From Gudongella oleilytica (GTDB lineage Bacteria > Bacillota > Clostridia > Tissierellales > Tissierellaceae): a DNA stretch of 64,000 nucleotides. The notes under the pieces were generated by a model that saw only the letters and a program-made list of their open reading frames with translations, was not told where the DNA came from and made no database searches. Positions 55,259 through 64,000 of the stretch are shown here, in pieces; the first letter of the stretch is position 1, and every line of letters begins with the position of its first letter. Made by a program: the position numbers and the translations under genes. The DNA is taken from contig NZ_CP035130.1 in the NCBI RefSeq assembly GCF_004101785.1, positions 62,001 through 126,000 on the forward strand, read 5' to 3'.

Positions 55259-58200
55259 ATGAAATTTAAATTTAAAATACAACCCTTTCAATCTGAAGCT
55301 GCCAATAGTATAGTAAAAGTTTTCTCGGGGCAACCCAAGCAAGGCCACTTACAATATCGCCGAGACATTGGAAAGAAGCAATCGCAGATGACCTTTGAAG
55401 AGCAAGACATAGATTATGAGGTAGGATATCGCAATTCAGAAATTGAATTAAGTAAAGACCAGTTACTCAAAAATGTTCGAGCTATCCAAACCGCAAATAA
55501 CATAAAAAATTCATCAGCCCTTGAGGATGGATTGGGCATAGTCTCTTTAGATGTTGAAATGGAAACTGGGACTGGTAAAACATACGTTTATATTAAGTCG
55601 ATGTTTGAGCTGTACAAAACATACGGTTGGAGTAAATATATTGTTGTAGTCCCTAGTATAGCCATTCGTGAAGGTGTTAAGAAATCTTTTGAAATGACTC
55701 AAGAACACTTTATGGAGCTTTATGGTATTAAAGCCAGATTCTTTGTATATAACTCCTCAAACCTACATCAACTAGATGAGTTTTCTCAAAACTCAGGGAT
55801 TAATGTAATGATAATTAATACTCAGGCATTCAATACTACAATGAATGAAGAGAAAAGTGTCGAAGGTAGAAAGGGAAACGAGGCTGCTCGTATCATCTAT
55901 ACTAAAAGAGATGAATTCGGATCACGTAGACCCATCGATGTTATCAAGGCTAATCGGCCGATAATAATTTTAGATGAACCTCAAAAGATGGGTGGAGCTG
56001 CGACACAGAATGCATTAAAAAAGAACTTTAATCCTTTGTTTTCACTAAATTTCTCTGCAACTCATAAGACTTCCCATAACCTTATTTATGTACTTGATGC
56101 ATTGGACGCTTTTAAGAAAAAGCTAGTTAAGAAAATTGAGGTAAAGGGATTTGACCTTAAGAATTTGAGCGGTACAAACAGGTATATTTATCTTGCAGAA
56201 ATTGTTATTGATCGAAAAAAACCACCAAGAGCTCGATTAGAATATGAAGTTAGGCGTGCTAACGGGGTTAGTAGAGAGACTAGATTGCTGGAAGTAGGTG
56301 ATAGCCTATATACTGCATCTAATGGTTTGGAAGAGTATAAAGGTTTATCTATTGTTGAAGTTGATCCGATAAGGTCTATTGTTACCTTTTCAAACGGGGG
56401 AACTTTAGAGCCTGGTGAAGCGACTGGGAATGTGAATGAAGATGATATTCGAAGGATACAAATCCGTGAGACAATCGTATCTCATTTTGATAAAGAAGAG
56501 AAATTATTTGACCAAGGAATAAAGTGTTTATCACTATTTTTTATCGATGAAGTATCAAAATATCGACAATATGATGAAGATGGTAACGAAACTACAAGCG
56601 AGTACGGTAGGATATTTGAAGAAGAGTATAATGCTGTTCTTAATGAGAAACTAACCTTCTTCCCAACAGAATATCAAAGCTATTTGAGGAGCATTGAAAC
56701 TAAGGAAACACACAGAGGATATTTTTCAATTGATAAGAAGGGACGAGCAATAAATAGTGAAGTAAAACGTGGCAGTGAATATTCTGATGATATTAGTGCA
56801 TACGACCTGATTCTTAAGAATAAGGAGCGGTTGCTGTCATTTGATGAGCCAACAAGATTTATATTTTCACATTCCGCTTTGCGAGAAGGATGGGATAATC
56901 CAAATGTATTTCAGATTTGCACATTAAAGCATTCTGACAATGTCACAGCTAAAAGACAAGAGGTTGGAAGAGGATTACGCCTTTGTGTAAATAAGAATGG
57001 AGATCGACAAGATATAGATGAATGTGGAGAATCACTTGTTCATGGATTAAATGTCCTAACAGTTGTTGCTAGCGAAAGCTATGCTTGTTTTGTCGCAGAC
57101 TTGCAAAAAGAAATTAAAGCTGATCTATACGATAGACCCACAAAGGCTAGTGTTGAATATTTCGAAAATAAGAATGTATTAGTTGGGGATGAACTTTATT
57201 CAATTACGGCGGCTGAAGCTACAGCGATATATAATTATCTTGTACGGAATGATTATGTTGATGATAATGGCACCATTACGGAAATTTATCGAGCTGCAGT
57301 AGAAGTGGGCAGTTTTGCACCACTTAAGAAAGAGTTAGAACCGCTTGGCAGTGGCATTCATAAATTGGTACAAGCAATATTTGATCCTAACGTACTTGAA
57401 GATATGATTGACAAGGGGAATAAAACAAAAGTCCATGAAAACCCAATAAATGAGAATTGGAAGGATTTCATCGAGCTTTGGGAGAAAATCAACAAAAAAT
57501 ATGCTTACACTGTTGACTTTGATAGCGAAGAACTGATTAAGAAATCTACAAGTGCTATCGAAACTGACTTGAGAGTATCTAGGTTGATGTATGTACTGAC
57601 TAAAGGTGAGCAAACAGGAACAGAGTTTGAGATCAATCGTTCAGAGACTAAAAAGCTTGATAGATCAAAAGGGAGCCTAGTTGAATATGATCTAATAGGT
57701 AAGATAGCGGAAGCTACGACTTTAACTAGGAAAACCATTACAAAGATTTTAATGGGGATATCAAAACCGAAGTTATGGATGTTCCAAGAAAACCCGGAAG
57801 AATTTATAAGTAAAGTATCTGGAATAATAAACCAACAAAAAGCTTCTGTAGTAATAGAACATATAACATACATACCTAGTGCTGAAGAACCATATTCACA
57901 AGACATTTTTAATATGAGTCGTACATCTGATGAATATTCGAAAGCTTTTAAGGCAAAACGTTCAATCCAGGACTTTGTATTTACGGACGGCACTTCACCT
58001 GATAGTGTTGAAAGACGATTTGCTGAAGATTTAGATGTGGCTGATGAAGTAATAGTCTATGCAAAACTTCCTAAAGGACCTAGAGGTTTTTATATTCCTA
58101 CCCCTGTTGGCAAGTACTCACCAGACTGGGCGATCTCATTTAAAAAGGGAGCTGTAAAACACATTTTCTTTATAGCAGAAACTAAAGGCACTATGGACAG

Positions 58201-58336
58201 TCTCCAACTAAGGCCTATTGAGCAAACTAAGATTTCATGTGCGAAGAAATTATTTAATGAGATCTCTACAAGTGAAGTAAAATATCATGATGTAGACAGT
58301 TATCAAAGCTTATTAGCGATTATGGATTCGGTTTAA
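55259..58336 (+). CDS. Type III restriction endonuclease helicase (Res)
   Basis: This 1025-residue SF2 translocase-nuclease has Walker A METGTGKTYVYIK near residue 102, motif II LDEPQKMGG near residue 238 (DEPQ instead of DEAH, common in Res), and motif III NFSATHK. Motif VI reads RQEVGRGLRLCVN near residue 570. The C-terminal PD-(D/E)xK nuclease is visible as TPVGKYSPDWAISF near residue 955 and IAETKGT near residue 974. It acts with Mod to cut unmodified DNA after ATP-driven movement. A terminator follows. The gene looks complete. Confidence 0.93.
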   Translation: MKFKFKIQPFQSEAANSIVKVFSGQPKQGHLQYRRDIGKKQSQMTFEEQDIDYEVGYRNSEIELSKDQLLKNVRAIQTANNIKNSSALEDGLGIVSLDVEMETGTGKTYVYIKSMFELYKTYGWSKYIVVVPSIAIREGVKKSFEMTQEHFMELYGIKARFFVYNSSNLHQLDEFSQNSGINVMIINTQAFNTTMNEEKSVEGRKGNEAARIIYTKRDEFGSRRPIDVIKANRPIIILDEPQKMGGAATQNALKKNFNPLFSLNFSATHKTSHNLIYVLDALDAFKKKLVKKIEVKGFDLKNLSGTNRYIYLAEIVIDRKKPPRARLEYEVRRANGVSRETRLLEVGDSLYTASNGLEEYKGLSIVEVDPIRSIVTFSNGGTLEPGEATGNVNEDDIRRIQIRETIVSHFDKEEKLFDQGIKCLSLFFIDEVSKYRQYDEDGNETTSEYGRIFEEEYNAVLNEKLTFFPTEYQSYLRSIETKETHRGYFSIDKKGRAINSEVKRGSEYSDDISAYDLILKNKERLLSFDEPTRFIFSHSALREGWDNPNVFQICTLKHSDNVTAKRQEVGRGLRLCVNKNGDRQDIDECGESLVHGLNVLTVVASESYACFVADLQKEIKADLYDRPTKASVEYFENKNVLVGDELYSITAAEATAIYNYLVRNDYVDDNGTITEIYRAAVEVGSFAPLKKELEPLGSGIHKLVQAIFDPNVLEDMIDKGNKTKVHENPINENWKDFIELWEKINKKYAYTVDFDSEELIKKSTSAIETDLRVSRLMYVLTKGEQTGTEFEINRSETKKLDRSKGSLVEYDLIGKIAEATTLTRKTITKILMGISKPKLWMFQENPEEFISKVSGIINQQKASVVIEHITYIPSAEEPYSQDIFNMSRTSDEYSKAFKAKRSIQDFVFTDGTSPDSVERRFAEDLDVADEVIVYAKLPKGPRGFYIPTPVGKYSPDWAISFKKGAVKHIFFIAETKGTMDSLQLRPIEQTKISCAKKLFNEISTSEVKYHDVDSYQSLLAIMDSV

Positions 58337-58351
58337 GTATAGAACAAGATT

Positions 58352-58397
58352 AGCCCCAAAAGTCATTAGAAGATGATTTTTGGGGTTATTTATTTTG
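58352..58397 (+). terminator. Terminator after res
   Basis: AGCCCCAAAA-GTCAT pairs with ATGAT-TTTTGGGGTT around TTAGAAG, followed by ATTTATTTT. It separates the type III-like cluster from the radical SAM operon. Confidence 0.85.
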
Positions 58398-58595
58398 TAA
58401 TTCATGTATTTTGCTCAACTGAAATTAAAGTCTAAGGTATGCATGAATTATCAGAGAAAACGAAGAAAATAGATTCAAATATTTACCATCTATGGTATTA
58501 TTAAATTAATGTAAGAATTATTTGAAAATGCTTAATTATACTTATCTTAAACACCATAAACAACAAAGCAAAACAGACCAAAGGCAGGGATAAAA

Positions 58596-59693
58596 ATGAA
58601 GATTGGGTTAATAGATGCAGATTTATTGGATAATGGAACCAAACACCCGAATCTTGCATTGATGAAACTTAGTGCGTACCATAAAGCAGCCGGAGATGAT
58701 GTACATTTAATAAAAAACTATAATGATGACCTGGACTCATTTGACAAATTATTAATGTCTAAGGTATTCAATTTTACGAAGGTTCCGGATCAGGTATTGT
58801 TACGTGAAAATTTAAAAAAAGGCGGTACTGGTTTCTCGGAGGATGGAGGAGAATGTTTGCCTTACGAGGTTGAACATCATATGCCTGATTATTCGCTTTA
58901 TGATGATTATATTCATTTACAAGTTAGCAAAGGTAAAAATATCAAATCATTTTATGCTTATACTGATTATTCAATAGGATTTTTAACAAGAGGTTGCTTT
59001 AGAAAGTGTAATTTTTGTGTTAACAAGAAATATGATAGAGCGGTAAGACATGCTTATATTGAAGAATTTTTAGACAGTAGTAGGAAAAAGATTTACCTTT
59101 GGGATGATAATATTTTAGCTTTTGAAGGGTGGAAGGAAGTCTTATATGAGTTAGAAAGTATCAAGAAACCATTTCAGTTTAGACAAGGGCTAGATATAAG
59201 GCTTATGACATCTGAAAAAGCTAAAATACTGTCTGAGTTAAAATACAGCGGTGACTACATATTTGCATTTGACAATATTGACGATAGAAATCTTATAATT
59301 GAGAAGCTTAAAATCTGGAGAGAGCAATGCAAAAAAACAACAAAGTTATATGTTCTTACTGCGTATTACTCCCAGGATGAAAAAGATATTATTGATACTT
59401 TTGAAAGAATAAAAATAATCATGGAGTACGGTTGTCTACCATATATTATGAGATATGAAAAATATAAAGAATCTAAGCATCGAAGTCTTTATATTCAACT
59501 TGCAAGGTGGTGTAATCAGCCACAATTCTTCAAAAAGATGAGTTTCAGGCAATTTTGTGAAGCTAATCAGAAATATCATAAAACTGAAGGAACTTTATGT
59601 TCAGCCTATAGGGCATTAGCGGATTTTGAATTCCAATATCCTGAGATATCAAGAGAGTATTTTGATTTACGTTATGAGGATGTAAAACAATAA
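58596..59693 (+). CDS. Radical SAM protein in defence operon
   Basis: This 365-residue protein carries the radical SAM motif CFRKCNFC (Cys134, Cys138, Cys141), preceded by SIGFLTRG, as in B12-binding-type and Elp3-like families. The N-terminal 120 residues (IGLIDADLLDNGTKHPNLAL) look like a degenerate Rossmann/B12-binding fold. After the motif come WDDNILAFEGW and FRQGLDIRLMT, typical barrel strands. The C-terminal region is Cys-poor and basic, with no SPASM-type cluster. It probably cleaves S-adenosylmethionine and modifies an unknown substrate. It starts a new operon 30 bases before a helicase gene. It is not viperin-like in its motif. The binding site (AAAGGCAGGG) is moderate. Confidence 0.85.
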   Translation: MKIGLIDADLLDNGTKHPNLALMKLSAYHKAAGDDVHLIKNYNDDLDSFDKLLMSKVFNFTKVPDQVLLRENLKKGGTGFSEDGGECLPYEVEHHMPDYSLYDDYIHLQVSKGKNIKSFYAYTDYSIGFLTRGCFRKCNFCVNKKYDRAVRHAYIEEFLDSSRKKIYLWDDNILAFEGWKEVLYELESIKKPFQFRQGLDIRLMTSEKAKILSELKYSGDYIFAFDNIDDRNLIIEKLKIWREQCKKTTKLYVLTAYYSQDEKDIIDTFERIKIIMEYGCLPYIMRYEKYKESKHRSLYIQLARWCNQPQFFKKMSFRQFCEANQKYHKTEGTLCSAYRALADFEFQYPEISREYFDLRYEDVKQ

Positions 59694-59723
59694 AAAGATC
59701 AGTATTTTGAAAGGGGATATACT

Positions 59724-61724
59724 ATGGAGATTATACCAAAAAGATTAGATAATCTGGATCTTTCCCAAGGAGAAAAATTATTGATCAAAAAGTTAGAACA
59801 ATTGCACGCTGAGGATGGTTCAATTCTTTTAGCTAAAGCAAATCCTGTTGGTAGTGCAAACATACATGCTCTCATATCTAGCAAAGGAGTAGTATTTATT
59901 GAGCATAATAGTATTAATAACACTAGTGTATTACCTCATGTAGTTAAAGGTATTGAGAGTAATAGTACTGATCAAGCAAGAAAGATTCACTCTAGATTGA
60001 GTCAGCATAAAATGCTTAAAGTTAAAAACGGTGATAAAGAATTCCTAAAATTTCCGTTTACATATAAGGTTTATTTTAGTGAGCTGAAGGAAAAGGAGGT
60101 AACTAAATTAGATGTCGCAGGAGATGATAAAGAATTTCTAAGAGATCACTGCATATATCAAGACACTCAGATCTCTGAAGAAAAACCACTTTTCAAAATT
60201 TTCAAAGATACTTCGACAAGAAGAGATCTTCAATATGCTCTACACTCTAATGTTAAGAATTCTTATTGGGGAGATTGGGATGGATTTAGCAAAGAAGAGA
60301 TTAATTATGTGATCCAGATGATTTGCCCCGAGTATACTATACCTATTCCTAATTCCCACGAGGCCGAAACACCTCAAGTGGAAAATATTGCTGTCAACGA
60401 ATCTGAAGAAGTGTATGACATTAGCAAAGATGATTTTAATGTAAAAGTACATCGTTTGGATGAAGAGCAGATTCAAATTATAAATAATCTTAGAAAAGGG
60501 AATCAGCTTATTCTTGCATGTGCTGGGAGTGGTAAGAGCGTTATTCTAATTTCTAAGGCTTTTAGAGCTGCCAGCATACATACAGATCAAAATTTCTTAA
60601 TAACGTGTTTTAACAGAAACCTTGCAAGCTTTTACCAATGGAAGATGGGTTACTCAGGGTATAGAGAGCGAAATGTAAAAGCGGTGACTTTTCACAAGCT
60701 AATACAAGAATTGTTACACGAAGCAGGAATTCAATATTCAAGAATTGATCATGAAGAAAATTTTGAAAAAGCAAATAAAGCTCTACATGAAGGCAAAATT
60801 AAGAGAAGATATTATGGTATCTTTTTAGACGAGATTCAAGTATTTAAGCCTGAATGGTATGAGTTTTGCTATTATTTATTAGCGAATCACGATAGGGATA
60901 ATTACTTCTTTACTATTTGTGGAGATATATCCCAAAACGTAAATAGAAACATTAAAAAAGGCGGCGCACCATGGCAGTCTACAGGTAATCTAGAGTTACC
61001 AAAATATACGGGTCGAAGCTTGAGAATTGACAAGAATTATAGAAATTCAATTGAAATTAATGATTTTGTTACTGAAATCACCAGGGTGTCAAAACAATAT
61101 CTTCAAGAGTTCAACATTAATGTTGAAAATGAAGAAGAGACATTCTTAATGGGGAAAGCTTTTAGAACATCAACAAAGCCTCGTGTAATTAAATCAGATA
61201 GAATGAAAGTGGTAGATAAAGTAGTTGAAGAGATTATTTACTTGAGAGATAAAAACAAGGTACCATTGGAAAGAATCGCAATAATTTTCCCATTCAGACA
61301 ATATCAGCCAAATAGGTATTACTTTTATAATTGGTTGGTTGATAAACTAAGAGAAAAATACATTGAGAGCTATTCATTAATAGTCGGACAAGATGGGACT
61401 TTGCCTGCTATATATGGCATGAATAGCGGAGTTGCGCTTACGACGATCGAATCATCACTTGGACTGGATTTTGACGCAGTAATTTTGAGCGGATTATTTC
61501 CGATGGGAAGTTACTATAATTCGAAAAATAAAACTAGGATGACTAATTCAGGAGGTACTAACGATGAGCTCAACCAGGAGTTCATTGATTGCATAAACAA
61601 AATCTATACTGCTTGTACTAGAGCAAGAGACCACTTAACTATAGTCCTTGAAGAAGATGAAAATATTTCTTTGTACTCAAAAATTATTTTAGAGTCTTAT
61701 GAAAGGGTGATGAACAATGACTAA
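59724..61724 (+). CDS. SF1 (UvrD/Rep-like) helicase with degenerate NERD-like N-terminus
   Basis: This 666-residue protein has an N-terminal 150 residues with SQGEKLLIKKLEQL and SANIHALISSKGVVFIEHN, which resemble a NERD nuclease domain in which the catalytic Asp and ExK are changed. The helicase core begins LDEEQIQIINNLRKGNQLILACAGSGKS near residue 245-273. It has motif II FLDEIQVFKPEW, motif III GDISQNVNR, and motif IV-like RIDKNYRNSIEIN. The late motifs are VALTTIESSLGLDFDAVIL and YTACTRARDHLTI. The start follows AAAGGGG. The stop overlaps the next gene by eight bases, so the two are translationally coupled. It probably unwinds DNA or RNA within the system. Confidence 0.87.
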   Translation: MEIIPKRLDNLDLSQGEKLLIKKLEQLHAEDGSILLAKANPVGSANIHALISSKGVVFIEHNSINNTSVLPHVVKGIESNSTDQARKIHSRLSQHKMLKVKNGDKEFLKFPFTYKVYFSELKEKEVTKLDVAGDDKEFLRDHCIYQDTQISEEKPLFKIFKDTSTRRDLQYALHSNVKNSYWGDWDGFSKEEINYVIQMICPEYTIPIPNSHEAETPQVENIAVNESEEVYDISKDDFNVKVHRLDEEQIQIINNLRKGNQLILACAGSGKSVILISKAFRAASIHTDQNFLITCFNRNLASFYQWKMGYSGYRERNVKAVTFHKLIQELLHEAGIQYSRIDHEENFEKANKALHEGKIKRRYYGIFLDEIQVFKPEWYEFCYYLLANHDRDNYFFTICGDISQNVNRNIKKGGAPWQSTGNLELPKYTGRSLRIDKNYRNSIEINDFVTEITRVSKQYLQEFNINVENEEETFLMGKAFRTSTKPRVIKSDRMKVVDKVVEEIIYLRDKNKVPLERIAIIFPFRQYQPNRYYFYNWLVDKLREKYIESYSLIVGQDGTLPAIYGMNSGVALTTIESSLGLDFDAVILSGLFPMGSYYNSKNKTRMTNSGGTNDELNQEFIDCINKIYTACTRARDHLTIVLEEDENISLYSKIILESYERVMNND

Positions 61725-64000
61725 GTCTTATAATAATAGAAAAATTTTCGCTGAGAAGATCTGTGAAGATTTCATTGATAGCATAACTGGGAGAAATGTA
61801 GAGCAGTTAAAAGGAATAAATCCTGATAAAGCCTACTATGTAGGGAAACTATTCCCAGTAATAGAAACACTAAATGGAAATGAAATGACCTCAAATGTTA
61901 TCGTAAGTCAAATGTCTATAGATTTCTTTCTGAAGGAGGAACATATTCACAAGGCTAGAGTCGCAATCAAAATTAAGGGTGATTTCTATTATAGGGTTCT
62001 ACCTACATATGAAGAGCAGCTTAATTACTATATAGATACAGTCAGCGACAAGATATCCGATATGGATTTAAATACAATTACTGAAATCAACGATTTTTTT
62101 AGGATGAACAGTAAGAATCTACAGATAACAAATCTTAATAAATGTGATATCTATAAAGTTTACAATAAAATCTCATTTGATGATACATATTTTGAAATTG
62201 AACTGGATGAAGTTGTAGCAGGGAAAGCTGAATCGAGATTTTCATTTAATAATAAAATAATTGAATACCTTGATGTAAAAATTGATGAAATTATGGCAAA
62301 TCCAAAAGTATATAGACCTATAAATGATAACATTTCATCTCATAACTTGATTTCAGAAATTGAGTATGAAGAATTTTTGGATATGTTTAGGAATAAAGAT
62401 ATCCCAAGGCCGAATTTTAATATAGATCTATTAATCAATACCAAACTAGTGGGTGAAGGGAAATATAGGATTAGTGCCAGTCTAATAAACAAGACCGAGT
62501 CCAACATTGTGAGCAGGAACCTGGATAAAGCACCATATCTACCAATACTATTCAACTCTGGGGTGGAAATTTGCTTACAAAATGCTGAATATAGGGACAT
62601 CGAGTTAGATTATTTCTTGGATGATTATAAGTATAATAAAACTACAAAGGGTATTGGGACCAACTGTAGCATAGAATTCGATGCAGAATCGAATAAACTT
62701 GTTAGTACCAACATTCCTATGTTCATTCAAAAAAGACTCAAAACTAGAGAAGATCTATCAGTTAAATTTATGGAGCTAATTGAAGATCCTGTAACTGTTT
62801 TGAATAAAGTTGCTAAGAGGATGGAAAAAGAATTAGATCAATGGGTTATCGATTATGAGACGAAGAAAGATCATCTGGTTTCAGACCGTGAACATCTAGA
62901 ATCAGCACAAAGAACTTATACTGAGGAAATAAAGAGTTTTGAATTCGAAATAAAGAGATTTAAGTATGGTATTGAACAAATTAAGAATAGAGAAATGGTA
63001 AGAAAATCATTCATTAATATGAACAAAGCCTTTAAGAATACCTCTGATAAGTATGATAGTTGGAGACTTTTCCAGTTAGTATTCATCGTTTCAGTGATCC
63101 CAGATATAATTTCTACGCATTATGGAGAAGACGACATAGATAAATCATTCATAGATATGGTTGATTTGTTGTACTTCCCAACAGGTGGAGGAAAAACAGA
63201 AGCTTTCATAGGCTGCATAATTTTCACTTTATTCTTTGATAGAATAAGAGGAAAAAAGTCAGGCGTCTCTGGCCTTATTAAATATCCACTTAGGTTATTG
63301 TCTGTGCAACAAATAGATAGGTTGGCCAATGTCTTGGCAAGTGCTGAGATAATAAGAGAGCAGGAAGCAAAAATATTCGATGGGGATAGATTTTCCCTTG
63401 GATATTTTGTTGGAGATTCTAATACTCCAAATAAACTTACGGAGACATCTCTTCAAAATTATCTTTCCAAATCACAAGAACAACTTAATGATGAGCTAAG
63501 GATCATAGACTACTGCCCATTTTGCAAGCAGAAGTCTATTAATATTGCAGTTAATGAAGAGTCTCTAAGAATCATTCACACTTGTAACACTGAGGGGTGT
63601 CCCTCAAAAGGGGAGGTTCCGTTGATAATTGTAGACAACGAAATTTATAGATACCTCCCTTCAGTAATCATAAGCACAATAGATAAGATAGCATCAATAG
63701 GATTTCAATCAAACTTTAGAAACATTTTGGGGGATGTTTTTCATAAATGTCCTAAGCATGGATATACAAGTAAGAAGACTTGTACTGAAAAGGACTTGTG
63801 CAAAGTTGATGTGACAGAATTCATAGATGTTGAACTCTTTGACCCTTCACCTTCGCTAATTATTCAAGATGAGGTTCACTTAATTAGAGAGTCATTAGGA
63901 ACTTTTAATTCTCACTACGAAACTTTAATACAGTATATGCTTGAAAATCTATGTCGTAGTAATAAAAAAGTCAAAGTAATTGGAGCTACTGCAACAATAT
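61717..64000 (+). CDS. DrmA-like (DISARM-type) helicase, 3' end outside window
   Basis: The frame is open from ATG 61717 to the window end (761 codons, no stop), so the protein is larger. About 480 N-terminal residues include a coiled coil near 370-420. Then comes the DISARM helicase hallmark LLYFPTGGGKTEAFIG near residue 487, followed by SGLIKYPLRLLSVQQIDRL. A zinc-ribbon-like insert has CPFC near residue 600, CNTEGC near residue 623, and a further CPKHG...C group. Next are VIISTIDKIASIGFQ, the DEVH box LIIQDEVHLIRESLGTF near residue 718, and VIGATATI. The arrangement matches DrmA, the helicase of DISARM. The start overlaps the SF1 helicase gene. The usual partner, a DUF1998 (DrmB) protein, would be expected downstream. 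Confidence 0.88.
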   Translation, partial: MTKSYNNRKIFAEKICEDFIDSITGRNVEQLKGINPDKAYYVGKLFPVIETLNGNEMTSNVIVSQMSIDFFLKEEHIHKARVAIKIKGDFYYRVLPTYEEQLNYYIDTVSDKISDMDLNTITEINDFFRMNSKNLQITNLNKCDIYKVYNKISFDDTYFEIELDEVVAGKAESRFSFNNKIIEYLDVKIDEIMANPKVYRPINDNISSHNLISEIEYEEFLDMFRNKDIPRPNFNIDLLINTKLVGEGKYRISASLINKTESNIVSRNLDKAPYLPILFNSGVEICLQNAEYRDIELDYFLDDYKYNKTTKGIGTNCSIEFDAESNKLVSTNIPMFIQKRLKTREDLSVKFMELIEDPVTVLNKVAKRMEKELDQWVIDYETKKDHLVSDREHLESAQRTYTEEIKSFEFEIKRFKYGIEQIKNREMVRKSFINMNKAFKNTSDKYDSWRLFQLVFIVSVIPDIISTHYGEDDIDKSFIDMVDLLYFPTGGGKTEAFIGCIIFTLFFDRIRGKKSGVSGLIKYPLRLLSVQQIDRLANVLASAEIIREQEAKIFDGDRFSLGYFVGDSNTPNKLTETSLQNYLSKSQEQLNDELRIIDYCPFCKQKSINIAVNEESLRIIHTCNTEGCPSKGEVPLIIVDNEIYRYLPSVIISTIDKIASIGFQSNFRNILGDVFHKCPKHGYTSKKTCTEKDLCKVDVTEFIDVELFDPSPSLIIQDEVHLIRESLGTFNSHYETLIQYMLENLCRSNKKVKVIGATATI

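Noticed and set aside
46093-58336. BREX or classical type I restriction system
   Set aside because: No PglX, PglZ, BrxC-type, HsdS or HsdR-like proteins are present; Mod/Res order and motifs are type III.
58981-59020. Radical SAM protein as a prokaryotic viperin
   Set aside because: The motif context (LTRGCFRKCNFC) and N-terminal domain are of the B12-binding/Elp3 type, and viperin-type flanking residues are absent.

Overview
The window looks like chromosomal DNA of an anaerobic, amino-acid-fermenting low-GC Gram-positive bacterium of the class Clostridia. The grounds are purine-rich ribosome binding sites, many lipoproteins with Gram-positive-type lipoboxes, a double-cubane-cluster reductase with its activase, a sigma-54-controlled amino-acid catabolic operon, and the general protein style. 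I cannot name genus or species from the sequence alone. No tRNA, rRNA or CRISPR array was seen.

Region 1 (1-13.1 kb) is a patchwork. Two paralogous lipoproteins (1072-2718 and 11466-13091) share upstream DNA and flank about 8.7 kb of other genes. These are a DsbA/FrnE-like oxidoreductase, a fold-type I aminotransferase, the 3' remnant of a class V aminotransferase, and two almost identical IS1182-type insertion sequences that bracket an MFS transporter and a ZIP metal transporter. Both IS copies lie between the two arms of a terminator-like hairpin and are flanked by the same 9-base direct repeat.

Region 2 (13.1-19.5 kb) is a minus-strand block. It holds a two-component system (histidine kinase and LuxR-type regulator), a terminator, and a tightly overlapping seven-gene operon: small lipoprotein-like peptide, PLDc_N-type small membrane protein, ABC ATPase, ABC-2 permease, a small soluble protein, a membrane-anchored serine hydrolase and a 53-residue membrane peptide. 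It resembles envelope-stress or antimicrobial-peptide sensing and export modules.

Region 3 (19.5-33.7 kb) is mixed metabolism: KatG, arginase, a frameshifted small membrane gene, an LPG-synthase-like flippase with a glycosyltransferase, the double-cubane reductase and activase, nitroreductases, an IS110 element, Ada, and a CCG-domain protein.

Region 4 (33.7-41.5 kb) is a sigma-54-controlled catabolic operon. A sigma-54 activator is followed by an excellent -24/-12 promoter and by diaminopropionate ammonia-lyase, a YgeY-type hydrolase, a sodium:solute symporter and an N-acyl-D-amino-acid deacylase. The likely job is uptake, deacylation and deamination of modified or D-amino acids.

Region 5 (41.5-45.9 kb) has an orphan DNA methyltransferase, an OmpR-type two-component system behind a UBA/DUF4342 gene, and a YfjL-like protein.

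Region 6 (46.0 kb to the end) is a visibly more AT-rich defence island on the plus strand. It contains a large RecQ-like helicase; a four-gene set of SNF2/HepA-like helicase, DUF4391, type III Mod and type III Res; a terminator; and a second operon of radical SAM protein, SF1 helicase with a degenerate NERD-like N-terminus, and a DrmA-like (DISARM) helicase that runs off the window. This last operon is the best candidate for an undescribed system, and its remaining genes lie beyond base 64000.
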